Shown here one piece after another: positions 1 to 9,087 of a DNA stretch of 48,452 nt. The stretch lies in assembly GCA_025463055.1 (NCBI GenBank), contig JAOAPV010000082.1, forward strand, positions 1 to 48,452, written 5' to 3'. Positions within the stretch are counted from its first letter, which is position 1, and each line of letters begins with the position of its first letter. The DNA is from Candidatus Acidiferrum typicum. Lineage in GTDB: Bacteria > Acidobacteriota > Terriglobia > Acidiferrales > UBA7541. The notes beneath the pieces are model-generated. The model had not been told where the DNA came from. It worked only from the letters and a program-made list of their open reading frames with translations, and searched no databases. The translations under genes and the position numbers were made by a program.

Positions 1-28
1 TACAATCCGCTTCCGGAGCGAATTCCTG

Positions 29-1006
29 ATGAGTTTTCCCGTCCATCGTCTGCGACGCCTGCGAAAGACCGAACTCCTTCGCGGCCTGGTCCGCGAAACG
101 CGCCTCAGCGTCGCAAATTTCGTCTACCCGATGTTTGTCTGCCCAGGCTCGAACATCCGCCAGGAAGTGAGCTCCATGCCCGGCGTTTTCCAGCAATCCG
201 CCGATAAAATTGTCGAGGACTGCCGCGAAGTGGAATTGCTCGGTATTCCCGGCGTAATCCTTTTCGGCCTGCCGGAAACAAAAGATGCGCGCGGCGCAAG
301 CTCACTGCAAAAAGACGGCGTCGTGCAGCGCGCCATCGAAGCCATCCGCAAAGCGAAATTGAATCTCATCGTGATCACCGACGTCTGCCTCTGCGAGTAC
401 ACCGATCACGGCCACTGTGGCGTTATCGAAAATGGCGAAATCGCCAACGACGCCACTCTCGAAATTCTTGCCCAACAATCTTTATCTCACGCGCGCGCTG
501 GCGCAGACATCGTCGCTCCGTCCGACATGATGGACGGCCGCGTCGCCGCCATCCGCAAGAAACTCGATGAAAACGATTTCCAGGATTTGCCGATTCTCTC
601 TTACGCCGCAAAATATTGTTCCGGCTTCTACGGCCCTTTCCGGGAAGCCGCAGACTCGGCGCCGCAATTTGGCGATCGCCGCAGCTATCAGATGGATCCC
701 GCCAACGCCCGCGAAGCCCTGAAAGAAGTCGCGCTAGATTTGGAAGAAGGCGCGGACATGGTAATGGTCAAGCCGGCCCTGCCGTATCTGGACGTGATTC
801 GTGCCGTTCGAGATAAATTCGACGTCCCAGTAGGCGCCTACAACGTAAGCGGCGAATACGCCATGGTAAAAGCCGCCGCCTCCAAAGGCTGGCTAGACGA
901 ACAACGCGTAGTCCTGGAAATCCTAACCAGCATCCAGCGCGCCGGCGCCTCCATAATCCTCACCTACCACGCCAAGCAAGCCGCCCGCTGGCTCCGTCAC
1001 TGCTAA
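29..1006 (+). CDS. hemB: Delta-aminolevulinic acid dehydratase (porphobilinogen synthase)
   Basis: Condenses two molecules of 5-aminolevulinate to porphobilinogen, the second committed step of cytoplasmic tetrapyrrole synthesis. The 325-residue length is normal for the family. The Zn-binding cysteine cluster [13 protein letters not shown] lies at residues 118-130 (Cys120, Cys122, Cys130), which marks a zinc-type rather than magnesium-type enzyme. The two Schiff-base lysines are seen in [17 protein letters not shown] (Lys195) and [12 protein letters not shown] (Lys248). A GGAG stands about ten bases before the ATG at 29. Its 3' end faces the HD-domain gene 33 bp away. hemL, the enzyme supplying its substrate, lies 12 kb downstream on the same strand and is not in the same operon. 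Identification is secure. Confidence 0.97.
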   Translation: MSFPVHRLRRLRKTELLRGLVRETRLSVANFVYPMFVCPGSNIRQEVSSMPGVFQQSADKIVEDCREVELLGIPGVILFGLPETKDARGASSLQKDGVVQRAIEAIRKAKLNLIVITDVCLCEYTDHGHCGVIENGEIANDATLEILAQQSLSHARAGADIVAPSDMMDGRVAAIRKKLDENDFQDLPILSYAAKYCSGFYGPFREAADSAPQFGDRRSYQMDPANAREALKEVALDLEEGADMVMVKPALPYLDVIRAVRDKFDVPVGAYNVSGEYAMVKAAASKGWLDEQRVVLEILTSIQRAGASIILTYHAKQAARWLRHC

Positions 1007-1039
1007 TACACTGCGGCGAATACAACCGATTTTCGCGGA

Positions 1040-1705
1040 TCAACCTCGCCACGAGGAGTTACGGATCACACTGCAGAAGTTGCCACGGCGGAAGTTGGGA
1101 TCTTTGTCTGCGAGTACGTCTGCTTTCACGTTTCCGAAGGTAGTTTCAGGCCTGTGTTTGATGCCGTCGAAAAAGGCTTGCAGGATGTCCTCTTTGAACT
1201 GCGGTGTACGCGGGTATGCCTGAACGACTGCGTTCCGGTCGGAGTCTGAGAAGCTGGCGTAGTCGATTCCGAGCACATCCATTTCAACACCGGCAGTCAC
1301 CAGCGCAACGACCGGATGCATGTACTGAGGAATGCCCGGCGTAGTGTGAAGTGCAATCGCGGTCCATACCTGCTCAATGTCCTGTTCAGCGATCTTATGG
1401 CGGCGCAGAAAGGCGCGCGCGGCATTTGCTCCATCAATTTCAAAACGATCTGCGGGGCTGCTGTAAGCAGGTACGAGACCGATGTCGTGGAACATAGCGC
1501 CGGCGTAGAGAAGTTCGGCATCGAACTTGAGGCCACGCCGCCGGCCTGCCAGCGCTCCAAAGTAGTAGACGCGACTGGAATGATTGAACAGCAGACTCGA
1601 TTCTGTGTCGCGGATGAAGTCCCTGATTTCATTGGCAAGTTTGCTGTCGGGAACGCTGATGCCAGAGATAAATGTTACTTGCGAAGTCTTGGTTGATGCA
1701 GTCAT
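1040..1705 (-). CDS. HD-domain hydrolase, cyanamide-hydratase-like
   Basis: A 221-residue HD-superfamily metal-dependent hydrolase. The metal ligands are visible in order: His in NHSSRVYYFG, the HD pair in MFHDIGLVPAYS, a His in AIALHTTPG and an Asp in GVEMDVLGIDY. The arrangement and the RFEIDGANAARAFL segment resemble the cyanamide-hydratase-like HD proteins; the real substrate cannot be read from sequence, and many relatives are annotated simply as phosphohydrolases. The frame is open for 43 codons upstream, but ATG at 1705 is chosen because a perfect AGGAGG sits six bases before it. It is a single gene, convergent with hemB and followed upstream on the same strand by an oxidoreductase 170 bp away. 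Confidence 0.8.
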   Translation of the reverse strand: MTASTKTSQVTFISGISVPDSKLANEIRDFIRDTESSLLFNHSSRVYYFGALAGRRRGLKFDAELLYAGAMFHDIGLVPAYSSPADRFEIDGANAARAFLRRHKIAEQDIEQVWTAIALHTTPGIPQYMHPVVALVTAGVEMDVLGIDYASFSDSDRNAVVQAYPRTPQFKEDILQAFFDGIKHRPETTFGNVKADVLADKDPNFRRGNFCSVIRNSSWRG

Positions 1706-1879
1706 GAACGCCCTCCTGGGTGTTTGGATAACAATATTCAGGCTAGAACTCGCGGTCTGCCGCCGTAGAAGGCCTGCAGAATAATTCTCTTTAAAGTGGC
1801 GCGCACGCGGGTACACGTGAACAGCTGCGATCATGGCGTTCAGTCTTGTCTTTTGTCATGACTGTTAATCGAGGCTGGA

Positions 1880-2803
1880 TCACGTCCGCCCATTGCCCTC
1901 GGAACCCACATGCGCATGTTTCTCCATTTGCAGAATCACTGCCGAAAAATCTTGCTCCGCTCCTTCGCCCGATTGCGTCGCATTGACCTCAAAAGCAGCT
2001 CCCGCTGCGGGCATTCGCGCTCCAACGGCAGCCGCGAGGTGGAGAATCAACCCGAAATCCTTGTTCATTAGCCGAATCGGAAATTGTGGGCTGTAGTCGC
2101 TCTTCATCGCTCTTTGCAGTTTGCCAGCGTGGGCTGGAGCGACCACTGCCGTCTGGGACAACACGTCCAGCAAGCGATTGCGATCAAGGCCAGCCTTCTC
2201 GCCGAGCCCGATCCCTTCGGCGATCGCCTGCATTCCTATTCCGAGTAGAGTGTTCACCACAAGCTTCATCGTCGCTCCGGAGCCGCTCGGCCCGAGATGA
2301 AAATATTTGTGGGAGATAACGCGAAAGATCGACTCGGCGCCATCGAAGCAGTCCTTGTTTCCGCCCCCGAACAGGGTCAGCAACCCGTTTTCGGCGGCAG
2401 GAGTGCTCCCCGATATGGTGACGTCGAGAACCTCAACTCCGTGCTCTGAACCTAGTCTTGAGAGTTCCTGCGAGGTCGAGGGATATACTGTGCTGAGGTC
2501 AATGACCAGCAAGCCGCGATGCGCATTGGCGAACACGCCGTCAGGTCCTCTATAAATGTCCAAGACAGCTTCGTCGCTCGGTAGGCACGACAGCACGACG
2601 TTGCAAGTGGCGGAAAGTTCCGAAACACTCTGTGCCACGGTTCCGCCATATCGAATTAGCTGCTCCGCTTTGCTTGGGTCCCGGTCGTAAGCAGTCAAAT
2701 TGAAGCCGGATTCACGCAACCTTCGCGCGATCGGCCGGCCCATGTAGCCGATCCCGATAAATCCCAGCTTATCTTTTCCCTGCATAATTGGTCTCATATT
2801 CAT
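1880..2803 (-). CDS. NAD(P)-dependent beta-hydroxyacid dehydrogenase (3-hydroxyisobutyrate dehydrogenase family)
   Basis: A 307-residue member of the 3-hydroxyisobutyrate/6-phosphogluconate dehydrogenase superfamily. It opens with the Rossmann motif GFIGIGYMGRPIARRL, followed by DLSTVYPST, the substrate loop SGSTPAAENG (family usual: DAPVSGG-type) and the conserved lysine in GATMKLVVN, which is the general acid/base in this family. It should oxidise or reduce a small beta-hydroxy acid such as tartronate semialdehyde, 3-hydroxyisobutyrate or succinate semialdehyde in the cytoplasm; the exact substrate is not predictable. The frame stays open 30 codons upstream; ATG at 2803 (or two codons later) fits the family N-terminus best but has only a weak GAAGGG ribosome site, so the start is uncertain. 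Confidence 0.82.
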   Translation of the reverse strand: MNMRPIMQGKDKLGFIGIGYMGRPIARRLRESGFNLTAYDRDPSKAEQLIRYGGTVAQSVSELSATCNVVLSCLPSDEAVLDIYRGPDGVFANAHRGLLVIDLSTVYPSTSQELSRLGSEHGVEVLDVTISGSTPAAENGLLTLFGGGNKDCFDGAESIFRVISHKYFHLGPSGSGATMKLVVNTLLGIGMQAIAEGIGLGEKAGLDRNRLLDVLSQTAVVAPAHAGKLQRAMKSDYSPQFPIRLMNKDFGLILHLAAAVGARMPAAGAAFEVNATQSGEGAEQDFSAVILQMEKHAHVGSEGNGRT

Positions 2804-3203
2804 CGCCCTTCGGCGAGTCGCGATTTCGATTTCAACTTCCGCATTGGTAGAAAGCACGCGTTGTACCGTTTGGCGAGGGAGCCAGCTATTCATGCAAGAT
2901 GTTGGCAGTAAAGGGGATACGAAGTTAAATGGGCGAGACTTGAGCCGCAGCTCGCAAGAGTTGCCTGTCGAATCCGCTGGACGCTGTCAGTCTATTGGAG
3001 ATTGGATGTTTTGAGCGCGACCCCGAAGTCACCGACGACGGCACTCGCGTGCGCCTCATCATGGTGAAGAAAACAGGCGACCCGCTCCGCCTGCGGCAGC
3101 GTCGCCACAGCCATCTCCCTCGCCTTCTTGATATATCTGGGATCCGGCCGGTCGTAACCCTTTAACTTTCCAATTTCGCTGCGATGAAGAATACTTGTAG
3201 CCG
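2804..3203. other. Intergenic stretch upstream of the solute-binding protein
   Basis: About 400 bases between the divergent oxidoreductase and solute-binding-protein genes. A minus-strand open frame of 119 codons (2992-3351) runs through it and into the start of the next gene; its C-terminal half is protein-like in composition but I recognise no family and see no ribosome site. No terminator, repeat or clear promoter was found. Confidence 0.4.
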
Positions 3204-4673
3204 GTGCCGTTCCAATTAGTATCGGGAAATCGGCTTTGCTCCAGGGGGACGCAAAAAACATATGGGGATGTGTCTTCCCTGAGTGTCCTCGCACAAGAAA
3301 TTCGTGGTCTTTACGCTGGGTGGTCAAGTTCTGGCAAGTTGGTACGCCCAATTTGCGCTGCGTTGCTTTCGTTGTTTCTGCAAGGTTGTGCTCGCCCGCC
3401 TGTTCGCGAACCCGTTACGTTGACTTTTCTGGAGGAGTGGACGAACAAAACGTTCAGCGAGGCGCGCCAGCAGGAATTGCAGCAATTCACTCGAGAAACA
3501 GGAATCCGAGTCAGTCTCCTTCCGTCTCCTGATTCCGCGCGGCAAAGGCTAGTTTTGTGGCGAGAGTTACTCGGGACAGGCGCCTCGGGTCCTGACGTTT
3601 ACGCCATTGATGTGATCTGGCCTGGAATGCTCGCCGAATATTTCATAGACTTAAAGCCGTATTTCGCCAACGAAGTCTCCCTCCAATTTCCGGCCACAGC
3701 CGCCGGCTACACCGTGGATAACAAGCTGGTCGCCATGGCGTATCGCGCCGACATCGGGCTTCTGTATTATCGGACCGATCTTTTGCGACAGTACGGATAT
3801 CGCGAGCCACCCAGGACATGGGATGAGCTGGAGATTATGGCGGCTCGCATACAAGCGGGCGAACGAGCCAAAGGTAAGAAAGAGTTTTGGGGCTTTGTGT
3901 GGCAAGGGGCGGCTGACGAAGTCTTAACCTGCAACGCGCTGGAATGGCAGGCCGCGGAAGGCGGAGGGCGGATCATCGAGGAGGACCAGACGATCAGCGT
4001 GAATAATCCGCAGGCGATCAGGGCGTGGCAAAGGGCGGCGCGCTGGGTTGGTTCCGTCTCACCCCCAGGTGTAGTCGGATATAGAGAGTGGGATTCGCTA
4101 AACGTTTGGGTCGCAGGCGACGCGGCATTCATGCGGCATTGGCCATCAGCCTACCTCGACAGCCAGGCGGCTGGGTCGTCAATCCGAGATAAGTTCGATA
4201 CAGCCTTGCTGCCCGCTGGTAAGTCGGGCCGAGTGGGCACCTTGGGAGGATGGGGCTTGGCAGTTTCCCGATTCTCGGCTCATCCCCGTGAAGCCTTACA
4301 ACTGGTCCGATATCTCACGCGTAGAGACGTGCAGGTGAAGCGGTCCCGCACGCTTTCGCAGCCACCCACTCAACCGGAACTCTACAACCTGCCTGAGGTA
4401 CTTGGACCCAATCCCCGTTTTGCGCTATTGAGTCAAGCGTTCCAGACCGGCATTGTTTCGCGTCCTTCGAACATCATCGGCAAGAAATACCAGGACGTGA
4501 GCGACGCTTACATACAGGCAGTGCATTCCGTGTTGACTCGGGAGAAGAGTGCGCCAGAAGCTGCCGCAGCCCTGGAGAACGAGTTAGTTGGTATAACCAG
4601 TTTCAAAAAGGGACGGCCCCCAGCAGGCATCAGCAATGGAACCGCGAAGGGAAGTTCTGAATCTGTCCATTAA
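3204..4673 (+). CDS. ABC-type extracellular solute-binding lipoprotein (sugar-binding family 1)
   Basis: A periplasmic ligand-binding protein of the maltose/trehalose-binding type, anchored as a lipoprotein. A lipoprotein signal is visible around residues 46-62 (LVRPICAALLSLFLQGC), so the mature chain would begin at Cys62. Family features follow: DVYAIDVIWPGMLAEYFIDLKPYF, VAMAYRADIGLLYYRTDLL, a PRTWDELEIMAARIQ segment and a C-terminal GGWGLAVSRFSAHPREAL. The stated GTG start gives an over-long leader; the true start is probably the GTG at 3270 or a TTG at 3339, neither with a strong ribosome site. No permease or ATPase gene is adjacent. Instead a membrane histidine kinase starts 89 bp downstream, so the protein may present a ligand to that sensor (inference) rather than feed a transporter. 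Confidence 0.82.
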   Translation: MPFQLVSGNRLCSRGTQKTYGDVSSLSVLAQEIRGLYAGWSSSGKLVRPICAALLSLFLQGCARPPVREPVTLTFLEEWTNKTFSEARQQELQQFTRETGIRVSLLPSPDSARQRLVLWRELLGTGASGPDVYAIDVIWPGMLAEYFIDLKPYFANEVSLQFPATAAGYTVDNKLVAMAYRADIGLLYYRTDLLRQYGYREPPRTWDELEIMAARIQAGERAKGKKEFWGFVWQGAADEVLTCNALEWQAAEGGGRIIEEDQTISVNNPQAIRAWQRAARWVGSVSPPGVVGYREWDSLNVWVAGDAAFMRHWPSAYLDSQAAGSSIRDKFDTALLPAGKSGRVGTLGGWGLAVSRFSAHPREALQLVRYLTRRDVQVKRSRTLSQPPTQPELYNLPEVLGPNPRFALLSQAFQTGIVSRPSNIIGKKYQDVSDAYIQAVHSVLTREKSAPEAAAALENELVGITSFKKGRPPAGISNGTAKGSSESVH

Positions 4674-4762
4674 GCTCGCCTCAATCCGCTGCTTAAGTTT
4701 TTGTGCGAACAGTAGGCATGGGCGCGAGTTCGACGCCAGCGATAGCTCGATAGGAACAACCG

Positions 4763-6727
4763 ATGAGGCTCCACACCGCAACAGGATTGACTCGTTGGGT
4801 AAAGAGCGCTGAAGCGAAAACTCTTCAGGCTGGCAGGCTCAACATCGGCCCCCGTTTGATACTCGGGTTTGCGGTCATCATATTCTTGATGTTAGTCGCC
4901 GACGCGGTGCTGCTATGGCAATTCCACTTGGTGCGTGCGGAGGCCGAGCGCCTGAACGGTATCGACCGGAAGCTGGTCGCCGTCCTGCGCGTCCATACCA
5001 GTCTCTCGGCGTTTCACGATCGGCTCGAAGCCCTCGTGGACTCCCAGGACGCCGCTGGACTTGTCACGGAAGCCGGCCCCCTTCGTAACGCGGTCCTGGA
5101 AGACAGTCGTCGCGCAATGAGTGCCCTCAGTCTCGCGCCTTTCGACCTCCAGCGAGATCCGACCATCCTGCCTACCCTGCACGCCGTTCAGAGCGCGCTA
5201 CCATCGCAGCTTGAGGCCATCACCACACTGGCCGCTTCCGGCGACTGGCGCGCGGTGCGTCTGCGTCTGGCCAACCAGGTAACGTCACTGAAATCACTTA
5301 CCTCGGCGCTGGTCGAAACGGTCGACCATGAGGTCGGCGAAGAGCAGGCCCAAACCGTGCGCAACATTAAGCGCGTGCAACGCCTTGTTTTTCTGGTTGT
5401 GCCGCTGACCGCTCTCTTCACCTTGCTAATCGCCGCGACGCTCGGCTTGGCCATTACCCGCAGCATAACGCAGCCGCTAGCGCGGTTGGTCGATGGCTCA
5501 AAAGCGCTGGCCCGCGGCGAATTTCAATATGAAGTGACTGTTACCGGAAGAGATGAACTCGCTCACCTTGGGCGCGTATTCAACGACACCGCCAGCCGCC
5601 TCCAAGATCTCTACGCGACCCTGCAGCAGAGCGAAGATCGCCTCCGCCTCGTCATCGACACGATTCCCGCGCATGTCTGGAGCACCCGGCCTGACGGCTC
5701 TGTTGATTTTGTCAACCGACGTTGGCTGGAAACTACAGGCCTGACCATCGAGGACGCGCTGCGCTGGAATTGGGGCTCCGTAGTACATCCGGATGATCTC
5801 GCCAGATACCTCGACGAGTGGCGCGCTGCCCTCGCCGCGGGCGATCCAACCGAGAGTGAAGTGCGCCTGCGGCGGGCGGACGGCAATTATCGCTGGTGGC
5901 TGGTCCGCAACGTGCCCCTGCGCAACGACGCGGGCAACATCGTTAAGTGGTATGGAACCGCTATCGACATCGAGGAACGCAAGTGTGCCGAGGAAGCGCT
6001 ACGCGAGACACAGGCCAATCTGGCACGCGTCAGCCGCGTAACCACCATGGGAGAGCTCACCGCCTCCCTGGCGCACGAGATCAGGCAGCCGATTGCCGCG
6101 GCGCTTACCGATGCCACTACCTGCTTGCGCTGGCTTGGACGCGATCAGCCCGACGTGCCAGAGGCACGCGAAGCAGCCGCCAGAATCATCAAAGACGTAA
6201 CCCGTGCTACGGAGATCATCAGCCGCATCCGCGTGCTTTTCCAGAATGTTACTCCGCAACAGGAGTCGCTGGATGTGAATGAGGTCATCGAAGGGATGAT
6301 TCCCTTGCTTCGCAGTGAGGCCAGCCGGCATTCGATTTCCATTCGTAGCGACCTCGCCGACGATCTCCCCAAAATCAGCGCGGATCATGTGCAATTGCAA
6401 CAGGTGTTTATGAACCTCATGCTCAACGGCATCGAGGCCATGGTGGACCGGGACCCGCCAGGCAAACTTGTTGTCAAGTCGCAGCGAGCCGAGGACGGCC
6501 AAATACTGATCTCCATCAGCGACACCGGCGCAGGATTATCTGCCGAGCAAGCAGACCAGATCTTCGATGCGTTCTTCACCACCAAGCCTCACGGCACCGG
6601 CATGGGCTTGCCCATCAGCCGCTCGATCATCGAGTCGCATGGCGGCCGCTTGTGGGCTGCCGAAAACTTCCCGTGCGGCGCAACGTTCTCGTTTACCCTA
6701 CCCACAAAAGTCGACGCCAACCAATGA
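4763..6727 (+). CDS. Membrane sensor histidine kinase (periplasmic helical domain, HAMP, PAS, HisKA, HATPase)
   Basis: A 654-residue sensor kinase. Segments in order: TM1 about residues 32-56, a helical periplasmic sensor of roughly 150 residues, TM2 about 208-231, HAMP about 232-284, a PAS domain about 293-406 ending IDIEERK, a short coiled coil, a HisKA dimerisation domain with phospho-acceptor His438 in ASLAHEIRQPIAA, then the ATPase with N box (NLMLNGIEAM), G1 (DTGAGL) and G2 (GTGMGLPISRSIIESHGG). All catalytic boxes are intact. GGAAC precedes the ATG. No response regulator is adjacent, so it is an orphan kinase. Its immediate upstream neighbour is a solute-binding lipoprotein, a pairing consistent with ligand-dependent sensing in the periplasm, although direct contact is inference. 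Confidence 0.92.
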   Translation: MRLHTATGLTRWVKSAEAKTLQAGRLNIGPRLILGFAVIIFLMLVADAVLLWQFHLVRAEAERLNGIDRKLVAVLRVHTSLSAFHDRLEALVDSQDAAGLVTEAGPLRNAVLEDSRRAMSALSLAPFDLQRDPTILPTLHAVQSALPSQLEAITTLAASGDWRAVRLRLANQVTSLKSLTSALVETVDHEVGEEQAQTVRNIKRVQRLVFLVVPLTALFTLLIAATLGLAITRSITQPLARLVDGSKALARGEFQYEVTVTGRDELAHLGRVFNDTASRLQDLYATLQQSEDRLRLVIDTIPAHVWSTRPDGSVDFVNRRWLETTGLTIEDALRWNWGSVVHPDDLARYLDEWRAALAAGDPTESEVRLRRADGNYRWWLVRNVPLRNDAGNIVKWYGTAIDIEERKCAEEALRETQANLARVSRVTTMGELTASLAHEIRQPIAAALTDATTCLRWLGRDQPDVPEAREAAARIIKDVTRATEIISRIRVLFQNVTPQQESLDVNEVIEGMIPLLRSEASRHSISIRSDLADDLPKISADHVQLQQVFMNLMLNGIEAMVDRDPPGKLVVKSQRAEDGQILISISDTGAGLSAEQADQIFDAFFTTKPHGTGMGLPISRSIIESHGGRLWAAENFPCGATFSFTLPTKVDANQ

Positions 6728-6759
6728 CACGCTGCATCCAAACAAAGCCAAACCTATAG

Positions 6760-7767
<1,008 letters not shown>

Positions 7768-7782
7768 CTCCGCGCGTTCCGT

Positions 7783-7829
7783 TTCTTTGTCACCGCACAA
7801 CGCGCCGCTTCTTTGTCGGCGCACAACGC
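7783..7829. repeat. Two-copy 21-bp tandem repeat
   Basis: Two copies of a 21-base unit beginning TTCTTTGTC and ending CGCACAACGC stand at 7783-7803 and 7809-7829, differing at two or three positions and set 26 bases apart. They open the repeat-rich stretch after the aldo/keto reductase gene. Confidence 0.7.
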
Positions 7830-7836
7830 ACAAATT

Positions 7837-7867
7837 GTCATCCCGCTTGCCCCGATCCTCGAGGGGA
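7837..7867. repeat. Dispersed repeat A, copy 1
   Basis: A 31-base unit starting GTCATCCCGCTTGCCCCG that recurs identically at 8946-8976 and in a shortened form at 9667-9715. About 110 bases further on (near 7950) another GTCATCCCG start leads into a different tail, so the unit behaves as an interchangeable module. Confidence 0.75.
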
Positions 7868-8093
7868 GCGCAGCCGAGGGGCCTGCTTTACTCTCAACTT
7901 AGGGCAAGCGCCCCATCTCGCCACAATTTCAGCCTACACGTGGAATTGTCATCCCGACCGAAGCGGCCCGGTTTTTTCTTGCGCCCGTTTTTTGGGCGCC
8001 GGGGCACGTAGTGGAGGGACTTTGGCTACATTGCAGCTTCACCACGGTCAAAGGCACGAATGACAATCGTTAACGTCGCCGGATCTGCTTTTT

Positions 8094-8189
8094 CGCCGTT
8101 ACGTAGCGGCGGGCTTCAGCCTGGCCCTCCTCGTCAGGGCACGGTTTCAACCGTGCCGCAAAAGCCGGAACAGAGACCGGCTTCAGCCG
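8094..8189. repeat. TTCA-loop hairpin cluster 1 (REP-like)
   Basis: The module CGCCGTTACGTAGCGGCG, itself a small inverted repeat, is followed by three hairpins that all carry the tetraloop TTCA: 8111-8122 (stem GGGC), 8138-8157 (perfect 8-bp stem GGCACGGT) and 8178-8189 (stem CGGC). The stems differ in sequence but keep pairing. The same 5' module introduces a second cluster at 9717-9835. Confidence 0.75.
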
Positions 8190-8249
8190 CTGAGGGTTTC
8201 CCTCTCATCTTTAGGAGATGGGGAGGTGAACCATCTCCCGCTCCCGCGC

Positions 8250-8255
8250 TATAAT
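8250..8255 (+). promoter_or_regulatory. Candidate -10 box (TATAAT) of the small-RNA-like unit
   Basis: A consensus TATAAT preceded by an 8-bp perfect hairpin (GGAGATGG at 8214-8221 with CCATCTCC at 8231-8238). No good -35 box is visible at the expected place. If active, transcription would begin near 8262, just before the first hairpin of the unit. Confidence 0.4.
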
Positions 8256-8261
8256 CCGATT

Positions 8262-8382
8262 ACTCGACACTCTTGTCGACATCGGCGTTCCCGCCGAGAA
8301 GGAGGTGATCCAGTGAGGTACGGTTTACGTTGAAGCAGTAGAGGAGGCGCTTGTGAGCTTACCGAGCGCCTCTCTCTTTTTT
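8262..8382 (+). ncRNA. Candidate structured small RNA carrying a full-length anti-SD complement
   Basis: About 120 bases organised like an independent RNA. It holds two consecutive perfect 6-bp tetraloop hairpins (TCGACA-CTCT-TGTCGA at 8264-8279 and TCGGCG-TTCC-CGCCGA at 8282-8297), then unpaired AAGGAGGTGATCCAG (8299-8313), then a Rho-independent terminator. The 15-base stretch is the exact complement of the universal 3' end of 16S rRNA, far longer than an ordinary ribosome site. It lies seven bases before a GTG that opens a six-codon frame (MRYGLR, 8314-8334). It could be a ribosome-binding RNA, a leader peptide with an attenuator for downstream genes, or a translated mini-ORF. I do not recognise it as a named family. 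Confidence 0.5.
8344..8382 (+). terminator. Rho-independent terminator of the small-RNA-like unit
   Basis: GAGGCGCT (8344-8351) pairs perfectly with AGCGCCTC (8365-8372) around a 13-base loop, followed by TCTC and six T residues (8377-8382). Confidence 0.75.
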
Positions 8383-8439
8383 ATCCCGCCCCTCGAATTC
8401 CCTGTGATTTCACGAATTTATTCGTTCCGACTTCCAGCC

Positions 8440-8532
8440 ATGACGCACATTGCCATTCAGGAAAAGCGCGACGGCAAGGTTGTCGACTGGCTCGAACATG
8501 TCAGCGACGAGCAATACCGCGCGCGCAAGTAA
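8440..8532 (+). pseudogene. C-terminal remnant of a cupin protein (hydroxynitrile-lyase / carboxymuconolactone-decarboxylase-associated type)
   Basis: Thirty codons beginning [17 protein letters not shown] and ending SDEQYRARK match, from memory, the C-terminus of small manganese cupins such as Granulicella-type (R)-selective hydroxynitrile lyase, where this segment follows the last metal-binding histidine. The metal-binding cupin barrel that should precede it is absent, and the upstream sequence in this frame does not continue the family. There is no ribosome site before the ATG. It is therefore read as the surviving tail of a deleted gene; the stop lies nine bases before the next gene's ATG. 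Confidence 0.6.
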
Positions 8533-8540
8533 AGGAGATT

Positions 8541-8933
8541 ATGATGAGCACCAAGCCAGCAAGACCCGCACCGCAAAAACCAAATGACGCCCTAAAAGAC
8601 CGCCTTTCCAAAGTAAGCGAGATCACCATCACTGTGACCGGCAGAAAGTCAGGCCGAGCCATCTCCATCCCAGTCTGGTTCGTATTGGAAGGGGACAAGC
8701 TCTACCTCTTACCGGTGAGCGGTTCCGATACACAGTGGTACAAGAATGTGCTCAAGAACTCTTCGATCCAAGTCGACGCCGGCGGCGAACAAGCCGAACT
8801 CAGAGTGGTCCCCGTCACCGACCCCAAACAGGTCGCGTCCGTCGCAGAAAAATTCCGCGCCAAGTACGGCCCCAGCGACGTGAAAAAGTACTACTCGAAA
8901 TTCGACGTCGCCGTCATCGCCGACCTCCAATGA
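8541..8933 (+). CDS. Deazaflavin (F420)-dependent nitroreductase-family / DUF385-like protein
   Basis: A 130-residue split-beta-barrel protein of the Ddn-like nitroreductase family (formerly DUF385). The family signature ITVTGRKSGRAISIPVWFV occupies residues 30-50, followed by GDKLYLLPVSGSDTQWYKNVLKN, the usual cofactor-side segment. Members bind F420 or flavin and reduce quinones or nitro compounds; whether this host makes F420 cannot be told here. AGGAG stands five bases before the first of two adjacent ATGs. The gene directly follows the cupin remnant, and its last codons run into a copy of dispersed repeat A. Confidence 0.8.
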   Translation: MMSTKPARPAPQKPNDALKDRLSKVSEITITVTGRKSGRAISIPVWFVLEGDKLYLLPVSGSDTQWYKNVLKNSSIQVDAGGEQAELRVVPVTDPKQVASVAEKFRAKYGPSDVKKYYSKFDVAVIADLQ

Positions 8934-8945
8934 GCCTCACAGCCC

Positions 8946-9023
8946 GTCATCCCGCTTGCCCCGATCCTCGAGGGGAACCCGCTCGCGCCCCTTGCGGGGG
9001 TGTGAGGGATCTGCTTTTCTCTG
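8946..9023. repeat. Dispersed repeat A, copy 2 (long form)
   Basis: The 31-base unit of 7837-7867 is repeated exactly at 8946-8976 and continues with an AACCCGCTCGC...GTGAGGGATCTGCTTTT tail to about 9023. The same tail ends the third copy at 9667-9715, where the middle of the unit is missing. Confidence 0.7.
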
Positions 9024-9087
9024 TGGCAATACTGCCAAGCCGAACAAATGTCCGCGTCACACAGAAATACGTAAACTAAAAGGAAGT

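Noticed and set aside
2992-3351. 119-codon minus-strand open frame before the solute-binding protein
   Set aside because: The C-terminal half looks protein-like (FLHHDEAHASAVVGD), but there is no recognised family or ribosome site and it overlaps the next gene's 5' end; left as undecided intergenic sequence.
8299-8313. Reading the anti-SD complement as an antisense fragment of a 16S rRNA gene
   Set aside because: Similarity to the rRNA reverse complement stops after 15 bases and neighbouring bases form unrelated hairpins, so it is not an rRNA fragment.
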